A stretch of DNA of 64,000 nucleotides from Mycobacterium sp. E1214 (GTDB lineage Bacteria; Actinomycetota; Actinomycetes; Mycobacteriales; Mycobacteriaceae). Location of the stretch: positions 1 to 64,000 of the forward strand of contig NZ_LZJC01000140.1 in NCBI RefSeq assembly GCF_001666755.1. The letters run 5' to 3'. Position numbers and translations under genes: made by a program. Below, in pieces: positions 1 through 7,153 of the stretch. Below the pieces are notes generated by a model. It did not search any database and was not told where the DNA came from. It worked only from the letters and a program-made list of their open reading frames with translations. Position 1 is the stretch's first letter, and every line of letters begins with the position of its first letter.

Positions 1-231
1 TGGCCGTCATCGGTGGAACCGTCGGCATCATCGGTTTCCTCACGCTGACCACCGGCGCCCTGGTCGCGGTGCAGGGCTACGACACCCTGTCCAACATCGG
101 TGTCGAGGCGATGACCGGCTTCCTGTCGGCGTTTCTGAACGTCCGGATGATCGCGCCCTGCACCGCGACCAGGGCGCCGGTGGTCAGCGTGAGGAAACCG
201 ATGATGCCGACGGTTCCACCGATGACGGCCA
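1..231. repeat. 77-base inverted repeat around a 77-base spacer at the window edge
   Basis: Bases 1-77 are the exact reverse complement of bases 155-231, and bases 78-154 separate them. Translating 1-154 on the plus strand gives a normal internal stretch of a YrbE/MlaE permease (TGALVAVQG followed by YDTLSNIGVEAMTGFLSAF). The gene that reaches this point from the other side on the minus strand needs exactly that continuation but instead enters the flipped spacer. The join near 150-158 shares a few bases with the expected continuation. This looks like a fold-back chimera or contig-end artefact rather than biology. The left arm touches base 1, so 77 is a minimum arm length. Confidence 0.9.
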
Positions 232-421
232 AAGCGCCTGTGCCCATCCCCATTTCGGCGATCAACCGCAACAGCTCACCCGGGTAGCGGCGCACCGCGT
301 CGACGGTGGCGGCCAGGGACTGCCCGTAGAAAACGGTCTGCTCGCCCAACTTGCGGGTCGAGGCCACCAGCCTGGGCCCGACGGTGACGAACCACGGCGG
401 TTCGCCTGCGACGCCGGTCAT
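155..421 (-). CDS. YrbE/MlaE-family mce permease, second subunit (interrupted)
   Basis: This is the N-terminal ~89 residues of a YrbEB-type permease, the integral membrane partner of Mce lipid importers. It has the family features GELLRLIAEMGMGTGALAVIGG and a first membrane segment ending in LTTGALVAVQG. The ATG at 421 overlaps the stop of the upstream permease by four bases (ATGA), so the two are translationally coupled as in mce operons. After base 155 the frame leaves the family and stops near base 77, because the next piece of the gene (78-154) lies in the opposite orientation. YrbEB proteins are normally about 280-290 residues, so roughly two thirds is missing or rearranged. Which mce operon it belongs to cannot be told. 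Confidence 0.85.
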
Positions 422-1236
422 TTCGCCGTGACCTTCACGCCGAGCGCGGTGGTGAGGATGTTGATGAAAAACAGCGCCATGAACGAGAAAACGACCGTCT
501 CGTTCACCGCGTTGCCGACCCCGGTGGGGCCGCCGCCCACCGACAAGCCCTTGTAGCAGGCGATCAGGCCCGCGGACAGCCCGAACAAGGTCGCCTTGAT
601 CAACGAGATCACCACCTGCGGAAGGCCGGTCACCAACGTCATGCCCGCGATGAACGCACCCGGGGTGACGTGCTGGACGAAGACCACGAAGACGTAGCTG
701 CCGGTCAACCCGGTCACTGCGACCACCGAGTAGAGCAGGACGGCGACGAAGGTGGCGGCGATGATGCGCGGAACAACAAGCGCCTGAATGGGGTTGATGC
801 CGATCACCTTCATGGCATCGATCTCCTCATTGATCGTGCGCGCGCCCAAATCGGCGCACATGGCCGTCGAGCCGGCACCCGAGACCACCATGGCGGTGAC
901 GACCGGCCCGACCTGCGTGACCGATGCCAGGCCGGCGCCGGCGCCGGACAGATCCCCGGCACCGATCTCGACGAGCAGAATGTTGAGCACGAACACGATG
1001 AGGACGGTGTAGGGAATCGACAGCATGATCGTCGGAAAGATGGATACCCGGGCGACGAACCAAATCTGTTCGAGCACTTCGCGCCACGCCCACGGCCCGC
1101 GCACCATGGCGCCGAGCGCCTCGGCGCAGAGCAGGAAGAATTGGCCCAGCGCGTTCATCGGCTTGGCCAGGCTCTGGCCATTCACCGAGCTGACCCAACC
1201 CGACGGCGGCCTTTCCGACTCACTGAAGACCCCCAT
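418..1236 (-). CDS. YrbE/MlaE-family mce permease, first subunit
   Basis: This protein of about 272 residues is a YrbEA-type permease of an Mce transporter, which imports lipids such as fatty acids or sterols across the cell envelope. The family core is visible: several hydrophobic segments, VVSGAGSTAMCADLGART, and EEIDAMKVIGINP, the signature loop thought to contact the MceG-type ATPase. The ATG at 1236 was chosen; a GTG at 1248 in the same frame would add four residues. The next permease begins inside its stop codon. The mce genes that should follow lie left of the window. Assignment to the family is firm, assignment to a numbered mce operon is not possible. Confidence 0.88.
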   Translation of the reverse strand: MGVFSESERPPSGWVSSVNGQSLAKPMNALGQFFLLCAEALGAMVRGPWAWREVLEQIWFVARVSIFPTIMLSIPYTVLIVFVLNILLVEIGAGDLSGAGAGLASVTQVGPVVTAMVVSGAGSTAMCADLGARTINEEIDAMKVIGINPIQALVVPRIIAATFVAVLLYSVVAVTGLTGSYVFVVFVQHVTPGAFIAGMTLVTGLPQVVISLIKATLFGLSAGLIACYKGLSVGGGPTGVGNAVNETVVFSFMALFFINILTTALGVKVTAK

Positions 1237-1248
1237 TGTTCGTAACAC

Positions 1249-1528
1249 GGTTATCCGTGCGTAACTAGCCGCTCGCGACGAGAACAGCGCTACTTACGCG
1301 CGGCCACCGTGGCACGTCGCGCACTAGGTTCCAGGAATCTACGGGCAACCCAGCCCGCACCGTCAGGTTTGCGCTCATCGAGATGCAATGTCACGAAGTG
1401 ATCACGCGGCGCGCGTGCCGCAATGGGGCGGCACTTCGATCGCCACAGTTCGGGCAACGACGCTGTCCGGCAAGGGTTTCCCTCAGGGTGAGCCGAACGG
1501 ACCCGCTCCGGGGCCCGCCCCGTCTGGT
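1249..1528. other. Divergent intergenic region, yrbEA to stf0
   Basis: About 290 bases separate the divergent mce permease and sulfotransferase genes. I see no convincing open frame or RNA gene here. The only supported element is the -10 hexamer of the sulfotransferase gene at its right end. Confidence 0.5.
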
Positions 1529-1534
1529 TAGACT
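1529..1534 (+). promoter_or_regulatory. -10 element of stf0 (leaderless)
   Basis: TAGACT fits the mycobacterial TANNNT -10 pattern and ends six bases before the GTG at 1541. Transcription would then start on the start codon itself, giving a leaderless mRNA. No Shine-Dalgarno sequence precedes the GTG, which agrees. Confidence 0.55.
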
Positions 1535-1540
1535 TCCCGC

Positions 1541-2344
1541 GTGACCGATCACCCGTCGTCATACCTGGTGCTGGCCTCCCAGCGCAGCGGCAGCACGCTG
1601 CTGGTCGAATCGCTGCGCGCGACCGGCGTCGCTGGTGAACCGCAGGAGTTCTTCCAGTACCTGCCGACCACCAGCCAGGCCCCACAGCCCCGGGAGTGGT
1701 TCGCCGGTGTCGAAGACGAGACCATCCTGAGCCTGCTGGACCCGCTCGACGCCGGGACACCCGACCTGGCGCCGGCCGACGTCTGGCGCAGTTACATCCG
1801 CACCGTCGGCAAGACCCCGAACGGCGTGTGGGGCGGCAAGCTGATGTGGAACCAGACCCCGTTGCTGCTCAGTCGCGCCCAGGGTTTGCCCGACCGTAGC
1901 GGCGAGGGGCTGCGCGCTGCGATCCGCGACGTCGTGGGCGAGGAGCCGCTCTACATCTACGTCTACCGGCCCGACGCGGTGTCGCAGGCCGTGTCCTTTT
2001 GGCGCGCCGTACAAACCCGCGTGTGGCGGGGCCGCCCCGACCCGGTTCGCGATGCCCGCGCCACCTATCACGCCGGTGCCATCGCGCACGTGGTCACCAT
2101 GCTGCGGGCCCAAGACGAGGGCTGGCGGAAGTGGTTCGCCGAGGAAGGCGTGGAGCCCCTCGAGATCCCCTATCCCGTGTTGTGGCGCAACCTGACTCAA
2201 GTGGTGGCGACCATCCTCGAATCGTTGGGCCTGGATCCGCAGCTGGCGCCCGAGCCGGTGCTGGAACGCCAGGCCGACAAGCGTTCCGACGACTGGGTCG
2301 ACCGCTATCGCGCCGATGCCGAGGAACAGGGTCTGCCGACCTGA
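1541..2344 (+). CDS. stf0: Stf0-type sulfotransferase (trehalose 2-sulfotransferase)
   Basis: This 267-residue protein matches Stf0, which transfers sulfate from PAPS to the 2-position of trehalose, the first step towards sulfated trehalose lipids in mycobacteria. The PAPS 5'-phosphosulfate loop is ASQRSGSTLL (residues 12-21), followed by GVAGEPQEFF, where Glu36 sits at the position of the catalytic base of M. smegmatis Stf0. A second PAPS-binding stretch is YRPDAVSQAVSFWRAVQTR near residue 150. The start is GTG. In M. tuberculosis the orthologue (Rv0295c) lies elsewhere in the genome, so its place next to an anion exporter and cysteine genes is notable. Whether the acceptor here is trehalose is inferred from homology. 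Confidence 0.88.
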   Translation: MTDHPSSYLVLASQRSGSTLLVESLRATGVAGEPQEFFQYLPTTSQAPQPREWFAGVEDETILSLLDPLDAGTPDLAPADVWRSYIRTVGKTPNGVWGGKLMWNQTPLLLSRAQGLPDRSGEGLRAAIRDVVGEEPLYIYVYRPDAVSQAVSFWRAVQTRVWRGRPDPVRDARATYHAGAIAHVVTMLRAQDEGWRKWFAEEGVEPLEIPYPVLWRNLTQVVATILESLGLDPQLAPEPVLERQADKRSDDWVDRYRADAEEQGLPT

Positions 2345-2497
2345 CGCGTGGTCGCCGCCCGCCGTTCTGCGCCGCTCGACCGCAGCTGCGGCGCTAGATT
2401 CACCCCGATCCAATAACTTGGCTCCCCCGGTCCCGCGGGCAACCATTCCGACAAGGGCGCGCCGACGAGGGGCCCCCCGAAACCAAGAGGAGTGCTC

Positions 2498-2659
2498 GTG
2501 GTGGTGCAAGGCGCACCGGAAGGCGATGGCGGCGGCCCGGATACGCCGCGACGGAACGGCTGGCTGACGCGGCTCGGCGAAGATTGGTGGGCGACCATCC
2601 TGGCCGGCGTGATCACCGCGCTGGCGGTGGCAGGCGTGCTCCCGAAGATTCCGTGGTGA
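2498..2659 (+). CDS. Small single-pass membrane protein preceding the YeiH exporter
   Basis: A 53-residue reading frame starts at GTG 2498 behind a good ribosome site (AAGAGGAG at 2485-2492). It has a polar, glycine- and arginine-containing N-terminus and one hydrophobic segment (WWATILAGVITALAVAGVL) before ending in PKIPW. Its TGA overlaps the GTG start of the exporter gene (GTGA), so the two are translationally coupled and probably work together. I do not recognise a named family. Overlap, ribosome site and membrane segment support a real gene, possibly an accessory subunit of the transporter. That role is inference. Confidence 0.65.
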   Translation: MVVQGAPEGDGGGPDTPRRNGWLTRLGEDWWATILAGVITALAVAGVLPKIPW

Positions 2660-3780
2660 CCCGGGTGAGCACCGTCAGCGTCGAACCGGACGAGACCACC
2701 GACGCCACCTTCACCAGCGCCAGGCCACTGGACTACGTTCCGGGCCTGTTGCTGCTGGTCGCGGTGGGCGTGCTGGGCAAGTACGCGCAGATCTGGTGGA
2801 ATTCGACTGCCAAGCACCATCATTGGACCGTTCCGGACATCGAGTACGTGCTGTGGGCAATCGTCATCGGCCTGATCATCACCAACACCGTCGGCCTGCA
2901 CCGGGTATTCCGGCCCGGGGTGCTGACCTATCAGTTCTGGCTCAAGGTCGGCATCGTCGCGCTCGGCTCGCGCTTCGTGCTGGGCGACATCGCCAAGCTC
3001 GGCGCCACCAGCCTGGTGCAGATCCTGGTGGACATGGTGATCGCGGGAACGATCATCATCTTCGCCGCCCGCGCGTTCGGCCTGTCCGGCAAGCTCGGTT
3101 CGCTGCTGGCCATCGGGACGTCCATCTGCGGGGTGTCGGCCATCGTGGCGGCCAAGGGCGCGATCCGGGCCCGCAACTCCGACGTCGGTTACGCCATCGC
3201 GGCGATTCTCGCGCTGGGCGCGGTGTCGCTGTTCGTGTTGCCACCGCTGGGACACGCGATCGGGCTGACCGACCACGAATTCGGGTTGTGGGCGGGCCTG
3301 TCGGTGGACAACACCGCCGAGACGACGGCCACCGGCTACCTGTATTCGGATCACGCGGGCAAGATCGCCGTGCTGGTGAAGTCGACCCGCAACGCGCTCA
3401 TCGGGTTCGTCGTGCTCGGCTTCGCGCTGTATTGGGCCGGACGCGGCGAGGCCGACGAGATCGCGCCGGGAGCGCGGGCGAAGGCCGCGTTCGTGTGGGC
3501 CAAATTCCCGAAGTTCGTGCTGGGATTTTTGGCGGTGTCGGCGATCGCGACGGCCGGCTGGTTGAGCAAGGGCCAGACCGCCAACCTGGCCAACGTGTCC
3601 AAGTGGGCGTTCCTGCTGACCTTCGCGGGCGTCGGGCTCACCACCGACATCCGCCAGATCGCCCGCACCGGTTGGCGCCCGCTGGCCGTCGCGGTCATCG
3701 GCCTCACCGTCGTCGCCACCGTGTCGCTGGGTATCGTGCTGTTGACCTCGCGCGTATTCGGTTGGAGCGCAGGCACTTAA
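2656..3780 (+). CDS. YeiH/UPF0324-family putative sulfate exporter
   Basis: This 374-residue membrane protein belongs to the YeiH (conserved hypothetical 698) family, annotated as putative sulfate or sulfonate exporters. About ten hydrophobic segments are visible. Family-typical stretches include LGSLLAIGTSICGVSAIVAA and GLSVDNTAETTATGYLYS in the middle and TFAGVGLTTDIRQI near the C-terminus. The GTG at 2656 was chosen because it overlaps the stop of the small membrane gene; reading further upstream would cross that gene. Neighbours in sulfur metabolism (sulfotransferase, cysteine desulfurase, cysK/cysE) agree with a sulfur-anion substrate, but no member of the family has a transport activity I can vouch for. 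Confidence 0.82.
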   Translation: MTRVSTVSVEPDETTDATFTSARPLDYVPGLLLLVAVGVLGKYAQIWWNSTAKHHHWTVPDIEYVLWAIVIGLIITNTVGLHRVFRPGVLTYQFWLKVGIVALGSRFVLGDIAKLGATSLVQILVDMVIAGTIIIFAARAFGLSGKLGSLLAIGTSICGVSAIVAAKGAIRARNSDVGYAIAAILALGAVSLFVLPPLGHAIGLTDHEFGLWAGLSVDNTAETTATGYLYSDHAGKIAVLVKSTRNALIGFVVLGFALYWAGRGEADEIAPGARAKAAFVWAKFPKFVLGFLAVSAIATAGWLSKGQTANLANVSKWAFLLTFAGVGLTTDIRQIARTGWRPLAVAVIGLTVVATVSLGIVLLTSRVFGWSAGT

Positions 3781-3792
3781 ACCGACACCCAG

Positions 3793-3830
3793 AAAAGCCC
3801 GCCTACGCTTTCCGGCGCAGGCGGGCTTTT
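3793..3830. terminator. Bidirectional hairpin terminator
   Basis: AAAAGCCCGCCTACGC (3793-3808) pairs with GCGCAGGCGGGCTTTT (3815-3830) with one mismatch around a 6-base loop. It carries an A tract on one side and a T tract on the other, so it can end both convergent genes, the exporter and the cysteine desulfurase. Confidence 0.85.
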
Positions 3831-3844
3831 CGCTCGAAGGTCCG

Positions 3845-5884
3845 TCAGCCGATCGCCGCGCCGCCCTCGGCGATCCTGCGCACCGCCCTGAGGAACACGT
3901 CGATCTCGTCGAACGTGTTGTAGAAGGCGAACGACGGCCGCACGGTGGCCTCCAGGCCCAGGCGCCGCAACGCCGGCTGAGCGCAGTGGTGCCCGGCCCG
4001 CACGGCGATGCCCTCGGCGTTGAGGGCCTTGCCCACCTCGAGCGGCTCGTGCCCGGCCAACACGAACGACAACACGCTGGCCTTCTCCGTCGCGGTGCCG
4101 ACCAGGCGCACACCGGGGATGTCGGCCAGCCGCGGTGTGGCGTATTCGAGCAGCGCGTGCTCGTAGGCGGCGATGCGCTCGACACCGAGCCGCTGCACGT
4201 AGCGCAGCGCCTCGGTGAGCCCGACGGCGTCGGCGATGTTGCCGGTGCCCGCCTCGAACTTGACAGGTGGCCCCTGGTACAGCGACCGTTCCAGGGTGAC
4301 GTCGGCGATCATGTGCCCCCCGCCCTGCCAGGGCGGGGTCTCGGTGAGCGCGTCCGTGGTGCCGTAGAGCGCGCCGATGCCGGTCGGCCCGTAGATCTTG
4401 TGGCCCGAGAACACGTAGAAATCGGCGCCCAGCGCGGCGACATCGGTCGGGATGTGCTGGATGGACTGGGCGCCGTCGATGAGCACCCGCGCGCCGTAGC
4501 GATGCCCCAACTCCACGATCTTGTCCACCGGCACCACCGTGCCCAACGCGTTGGACACCTGGCTCGCGGCCACCAGCTTGGTCCGCGGACCGAGCAACTG
4601 CTCGAACTCGTTGAGCAACAGGTTGCCCGCGTCGTCGATCGGCGCGACCTTGAGGACCGCACCGGTTTTCTGCGAAATCAATTGCCAGGGAACGATGTTC
4701 GCGTGGTGTTCGAGGTGGGTGATGACGATCTCGTCACCCGGTTGCAGGTGCTTGCCGCCCCATGCGTGCGCCACCAGGTTGATCGCCTCGGTGGTGCCGC
4801 GGGTGAACACGATGTTCTCCGAGCTCGGCGCGCCGATGAAGTCGGCCACGGTGTCGCGGGCCTCCTCGTAGGCGTCCGTGGCCCGCGCCGCCAGTTCGTG
4901 CGCGGCGCGGTGGATGTTGGAGTTCTCGTGGCTGTAGAAGCGCACCAGGCGATCGATCACCACCTGGGGCTTCTGGGTGGTCGCGGCGTTGTCGAACCAG
5001 ATCAGCGGCTTGCCGTTGATCACTTCGGCGAGAATCGGAAAGTCCGCCCGGATCGCGTTGACCTCGAACACCTCGTGTTCGTCGGGCAGTCGCGGTATCG
5101 GCCCCGCGCCCGTCAGGAAGTGATAGTTGCCCTCGTCCCCCGCGCCCGGCGCGGCCGCGGACGCGGCATCGGACCAGCCCAGGTCGCCGACTCCCGGCGC
5201 TCCCGGCAGCCAGGACGGCGATTCGCCCCGGGGGGCCACCGGCGCGGCGGCCGGGGCGGCGCCGGCCAGCACTCCGGGCACCGTCGGAACGATGCCCTGG
5301 CTGGGCACGGCGTACGCACCGAAGTCGGTGGGCACCGCGAAGGGATGCGCGGTACCCGCCGCTGCCGCGGCCGTCGGGTCGAGGCCGCCGCCCCAGGGCG
5401 CGACCGGCAGCGTCTGCGGCGGTGCGTCCGGCTGCGGGGAGGTCGGCGCCGGGACGTAGACGTCCCGAAAGCCCACCAGGGGAACGGGATTCGAATACAC
5501 GTCGGCCGCGCCCGCCGCCGTGCGCCCGGTCGACGTGGGGGTGGTGGCGTCGGGAACGCTGCCGCGCGGTGCGACCGGCACCGTCTGTGGCGGGGTCTCG
5601 AGCGACGGCGACGTCGCGGCGGGCAGGTAGACGTCGGAGCCACCGGCCAGCGGCGCCGGCGACGGGTAGGCGTCGGCGGTGCCCGCCGCGGTCCGCGCGG
5701 CGGACGTCGCGGCGGTCACGTCCGGCACGCTGCCCCGCGGCGCGACCGGTGCCGACTGCGGGGGGCTGTCGGGACCGGGCCGGATGCTGGCCGCATACAG
5801 CTGGCTGGCCAGCGCGGCCAGTTCCGCGGCGCTGATCGGCAGGTCGCTTTCGGCGTCTACCGCGCGGTACTCACTTGTACTCAT
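3845..5884 (-). CDS. Encapsulin-targeted SufS-type cysteine desulfurase
   Basis: The 679-residue protein has a PLP desulfurase body from about residue 275 and a long disordered front. The body is SufS-like: DFPIL and WFDNAATTQKPQ at the start, TRGTTEAIN, THLEHHANIVPW, Lys496 in FSGHKIYGPTG as the PLP lysine, and Cys634 in RAGHHCAQP as the persulfide cysteine. Residues 41-200 are Pro/Ala-rich and built of about three 57-residue repeats, each opening with PPQ.PVAP; a fourth PVAPRG lies near 215. Desulfurases with such extensions are the cargo of family 2A encapsulins, where the front targets the enzyme into the shell and the enzyme turns cysteine into alanine and stored sulfur. The start overlaps the end of the shell gene by 14 bases, so production of shell and cargo is coupled. 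Confidence 0.92.
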   Translation of the reverse strand: MSTSEYRAVDAESDLPISAAELAALASQLYAASIRPGPDSPPQSAPVAPRGSVPDVTAATSAARTAAGTADAYPSPAPLAGGSDVYLPAATSPSLETPPQTVPVAPRGSVPDATTPTSTGRTAAGAADVYSNPVPLVGFRDVYVPAPTSPQPDAPPQTLPVAPWGGGLDPTAAAAAGTAHPFAVPTDFGAYAVPSQGIVPTVPGVLAGAAPAAAPVAPRGESPSWLPGAPGVGDLGWSDAASAAAPGAGDEGNYHFLTGAGPIPRLPDEHEVFEVNAIRADFPILAEVINGKPLIWFDNAATTQKPQVVIDRLVRFYSHENSNIHRAAHELAARATDAYEEARDTVADFIGAPSSENIVFTRGTTEAINLVAHAWGGKHLQPGDEIVITHLEHHANIVPWQLISQKTGAVLKVAPIDDAGNLLLNEFEQLLGPRTKLVAASQVSNALGTVVPVDKIVELGHRYGARVLIDGAQSIQHIPTDVAALGADFYVFSGHKIYGPTGIGALYGTTDALTETPPWQGGGHMIADVTLERSLYQGPPVKFEAGTGNIADAVGLTEALRYVQRLGVERIAAYEHALLEYATPRLADIPGVRLVGTATEKASVLSFVLAGHEPLEVGKALNAEGIAVRAGHHCAQPALRRLGLEATVRPSFAFYNTFDEIDVFLRAVRRIAEGGAAIG

Positions 5885-6794
5885 GGAACTGGTCCACGGC
5901 GACGCCGTCGAGCACGGCGAGCGCGTCGTCGGTCAGGACAGCCAGGGATGTGTACAGGGTGACCAGGTAGGTCGCGATCGCCGACTGGTTGATGCCGGTG
6001 AATCGGACGGAGAGCCCCGGCGCCTGCTCGCCCACCAGACCGGGCTGGAACAGGCCGACCACGCCCTGGCGCTCCTCACCGGTGCGCGCCAGGATGATCT
6101 TGGTCTTGCCGTCCTCCACCGGCACCTTGTCCGACGGGATCAGCGGGATGCCGCGCCACGTGATGAATTGCGCCCCAAAAAGATTCACGACGACGGGCGG
6201 TACGCCGCGGTAGGTGGCCTCGCGGCCGAACGCCGCGATGCCCAGCGGGTGGGTGAGGAAGAAGCTGGGCGTCTTCCAGACTTTGGTGATCAGCGCGTCC
6301 AGATCGTCGGGGGTGGGAGCGCCGACCCGGGTCTGGATGGTCTGTTCGGGCGTCGCCTGGGCGAGCAGCCCATATTCGGGGCTGTTGATCAGCTCGAACT
6401 CCTGGCGCTCCTTGATGGTCTCGATCGTCAGCCGCAACTGCTGGGTGATCTGGTCGTGGGGGCTGGAGTACAAGTCGGAGACCCGGGTGTGGATGTCGAC
6501 CAGGGTGGAGATGCTGCGCAGCGTGTATTCGCGGGGGCTGGTCTCGTAATCGACGTAGGTCTCGGGCAGGGGCTCGTCGGTGCCGGCGCCGGCCTCGGCC
6601 TTGATGGCGACCTGCTCCGGGTTGACCACGCGGTTCACCCGGTAGATGCCCGCCTCCACCGGCACCCAGCTCAACAGGTGCAGCAGGAATCGGGGCGTGA
6701 TCGTCGAAAGCTGCGGGACGGTCTTGGTCGCGTTCGCGAGTTGCCTGGCGGCAAGATCGCCGAGGGTCTGAGACTCGCTCTGAGCCGACGTCAT
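5871..6794 (-). CDS. Family 2A encapsulin shell protein (major membrane protein I)
   Basis: The 307-residue product matches mycobacterial major membrane protein I, the 35-kDa antigen of M. leprae and M. avium, now recognised as a family 2A encapsulin of HK97 phage-capsid fold. Recognisable parts are the N-terminal arm LGDLAARQLANATKTVPQL, SPREYTLRSISTLVDIHTRV, and SFFLTHPLGIAAFGREATYRG. Length equals the M. leprae protein. The ATG at 6794 was chosen for its AAAGGA ribosome site and family length; an upstream TTG in frame lacks both. It self-assembles into a protein nanocompartment holding the cysteine desulfurase encoded just downstream. Family 2A shells have been shown to store elemental sulfur in other bacteria; sulfur storage here is inferred. 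Confidence 0.93.
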   Translation of the reverse strand: MTSAQSESQTLGDLAARQLANATKTVPQLSTITPRFLLHLLSWVPVEAGIYRVNRVVNPEQVAIKAEAGAGTDEPLPETYVDYETSPREYTLRSISTLVDIHTRVSDLYSSPHDQITQQLRLTIETIKERQEFELINSPEYGLLAQATPEQTIQTRVGAPTPDDLDALITKVWKTPSFFLTHPLGIAAFGREATYRGVPPVVVNLFGAQFITWRGIPLIPSDKVPVEDGKTKIILARTGEERQGVVGLFQPGLVGEQAPGLSVRFTGINQSAIATYLVTLYTSLAVLTDDALAVLDGVAVDQFHEYK

Positions 6795-6878
6795 GATGGT
6801 CCTTTCGTTTCCGTGGAAAACACCAGGGCGGTAGTGGTCGAATTCACCCGCGAAATACAATCTCGCCGAGCCGCGGCA

Positions 6879-6884
6879 AGTGTA
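6879..6884 (-). promoter_or_regulatory. Candidate -10 element of the encapsulin operon
   Basis: On the minus strand TACACT fits TANNNT and would start a transcript near 6872 with a leader of roughly 78 bases before the encapsulin ATG. No -35 is evident. This is a weak, pattern-only call. Confidence 0.3.
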
Positions 6885-6955
6885 AAACTCAGTGAGAATT
6901 TTTTCGCGCTGTCCGGCTTATCCGCAGGCCGGACGAGCCCGCGCACATCATGCCC

Positions 6956-6961
6956 TATGAT
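6956..6961 (+). promoter_or_regulatory. -10 element of the poly-cysteine leader
   Basis: TATGAT is a near-consensus -10 hexamer. It ends seven bases before the ATG at 6969, the spacing expected for a leaderless transcript that begins on the start codon. It would drive the leader peptide and the TQXA-cysK-cysE operon behind it. Confidence 0.75.
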
Positions 6962-6968
6962 GGGCCGC

Positions 6969-7040
6969 ATGCACCAAGCCCCACAGCTGCGCCGTATGCC
7001 CTCGCGCTGTCTTGCTGTGTGCTGTTGTCGCTGTTGTTGA
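6969..7040 (+). CDS. Leaderless poly-cysteine leader peptide (cysteine attenuator)
   Basis: The frame encodes 23 residues starting MHQ and ending CLAVCCCRCC, with six cysteines, five of them in the last six codons. The ATG lies seven bases after a strong -10 and has no ribosome site, so translation is probably leaderless. Short leaderless frames ending in cysteine runs are known in M. smegmatis and relatives as cysteine-responsive attenuators: when cysteine is scarce, ribosomes stall on the cysteine codons and expression of the downstream sulfur operon rises. The operon here starts 113 bases downstream and includes cysK and cysE, as the model predicts. A small hairpin, CGCGC-ATA-GCGCG at 7109-7121, lies just before the next gene. 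The mechanism is inferred from the family, not shown. Confidence 0.82.
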   Translation: MHQAPQLRRMPSRCLAVCCCRCC

Positions 7041-7153
7041 TTGCCTGATTCGGCCATTCTCGCGTTCTAATCGTCGCGCTTTTTTCGCTGACGGGTGATA
7101 TTCGCCCTCGCGCATAGCGCGCAACTCTCGAACTTCAGGAAGAACAGCAACCC

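Noticed and set aside
670..1245. Long arginine- and histidine-rich frame on the plus strand across the YrbEA gene
   Set aside because: It is the antisense shadow of a clear permease. High GC content creates such open frames on both strands throughout the window.
3986..5962. A 658-codon plus-strand frame opposite the cysteine desulfurase
   Set aside because: Its composition (Arg, Gly, Val, Asp) is the reverse complement of a GC-rich gene, and it has no recognisable domain.
5871..6794. Encapsulin as a prophage capsid gene
   Set aside because: It shares the HK97 fold with capsids, but it stands with a desulfurase cargo, without portal, terminase or protease genes, and matches major membrane protein I.
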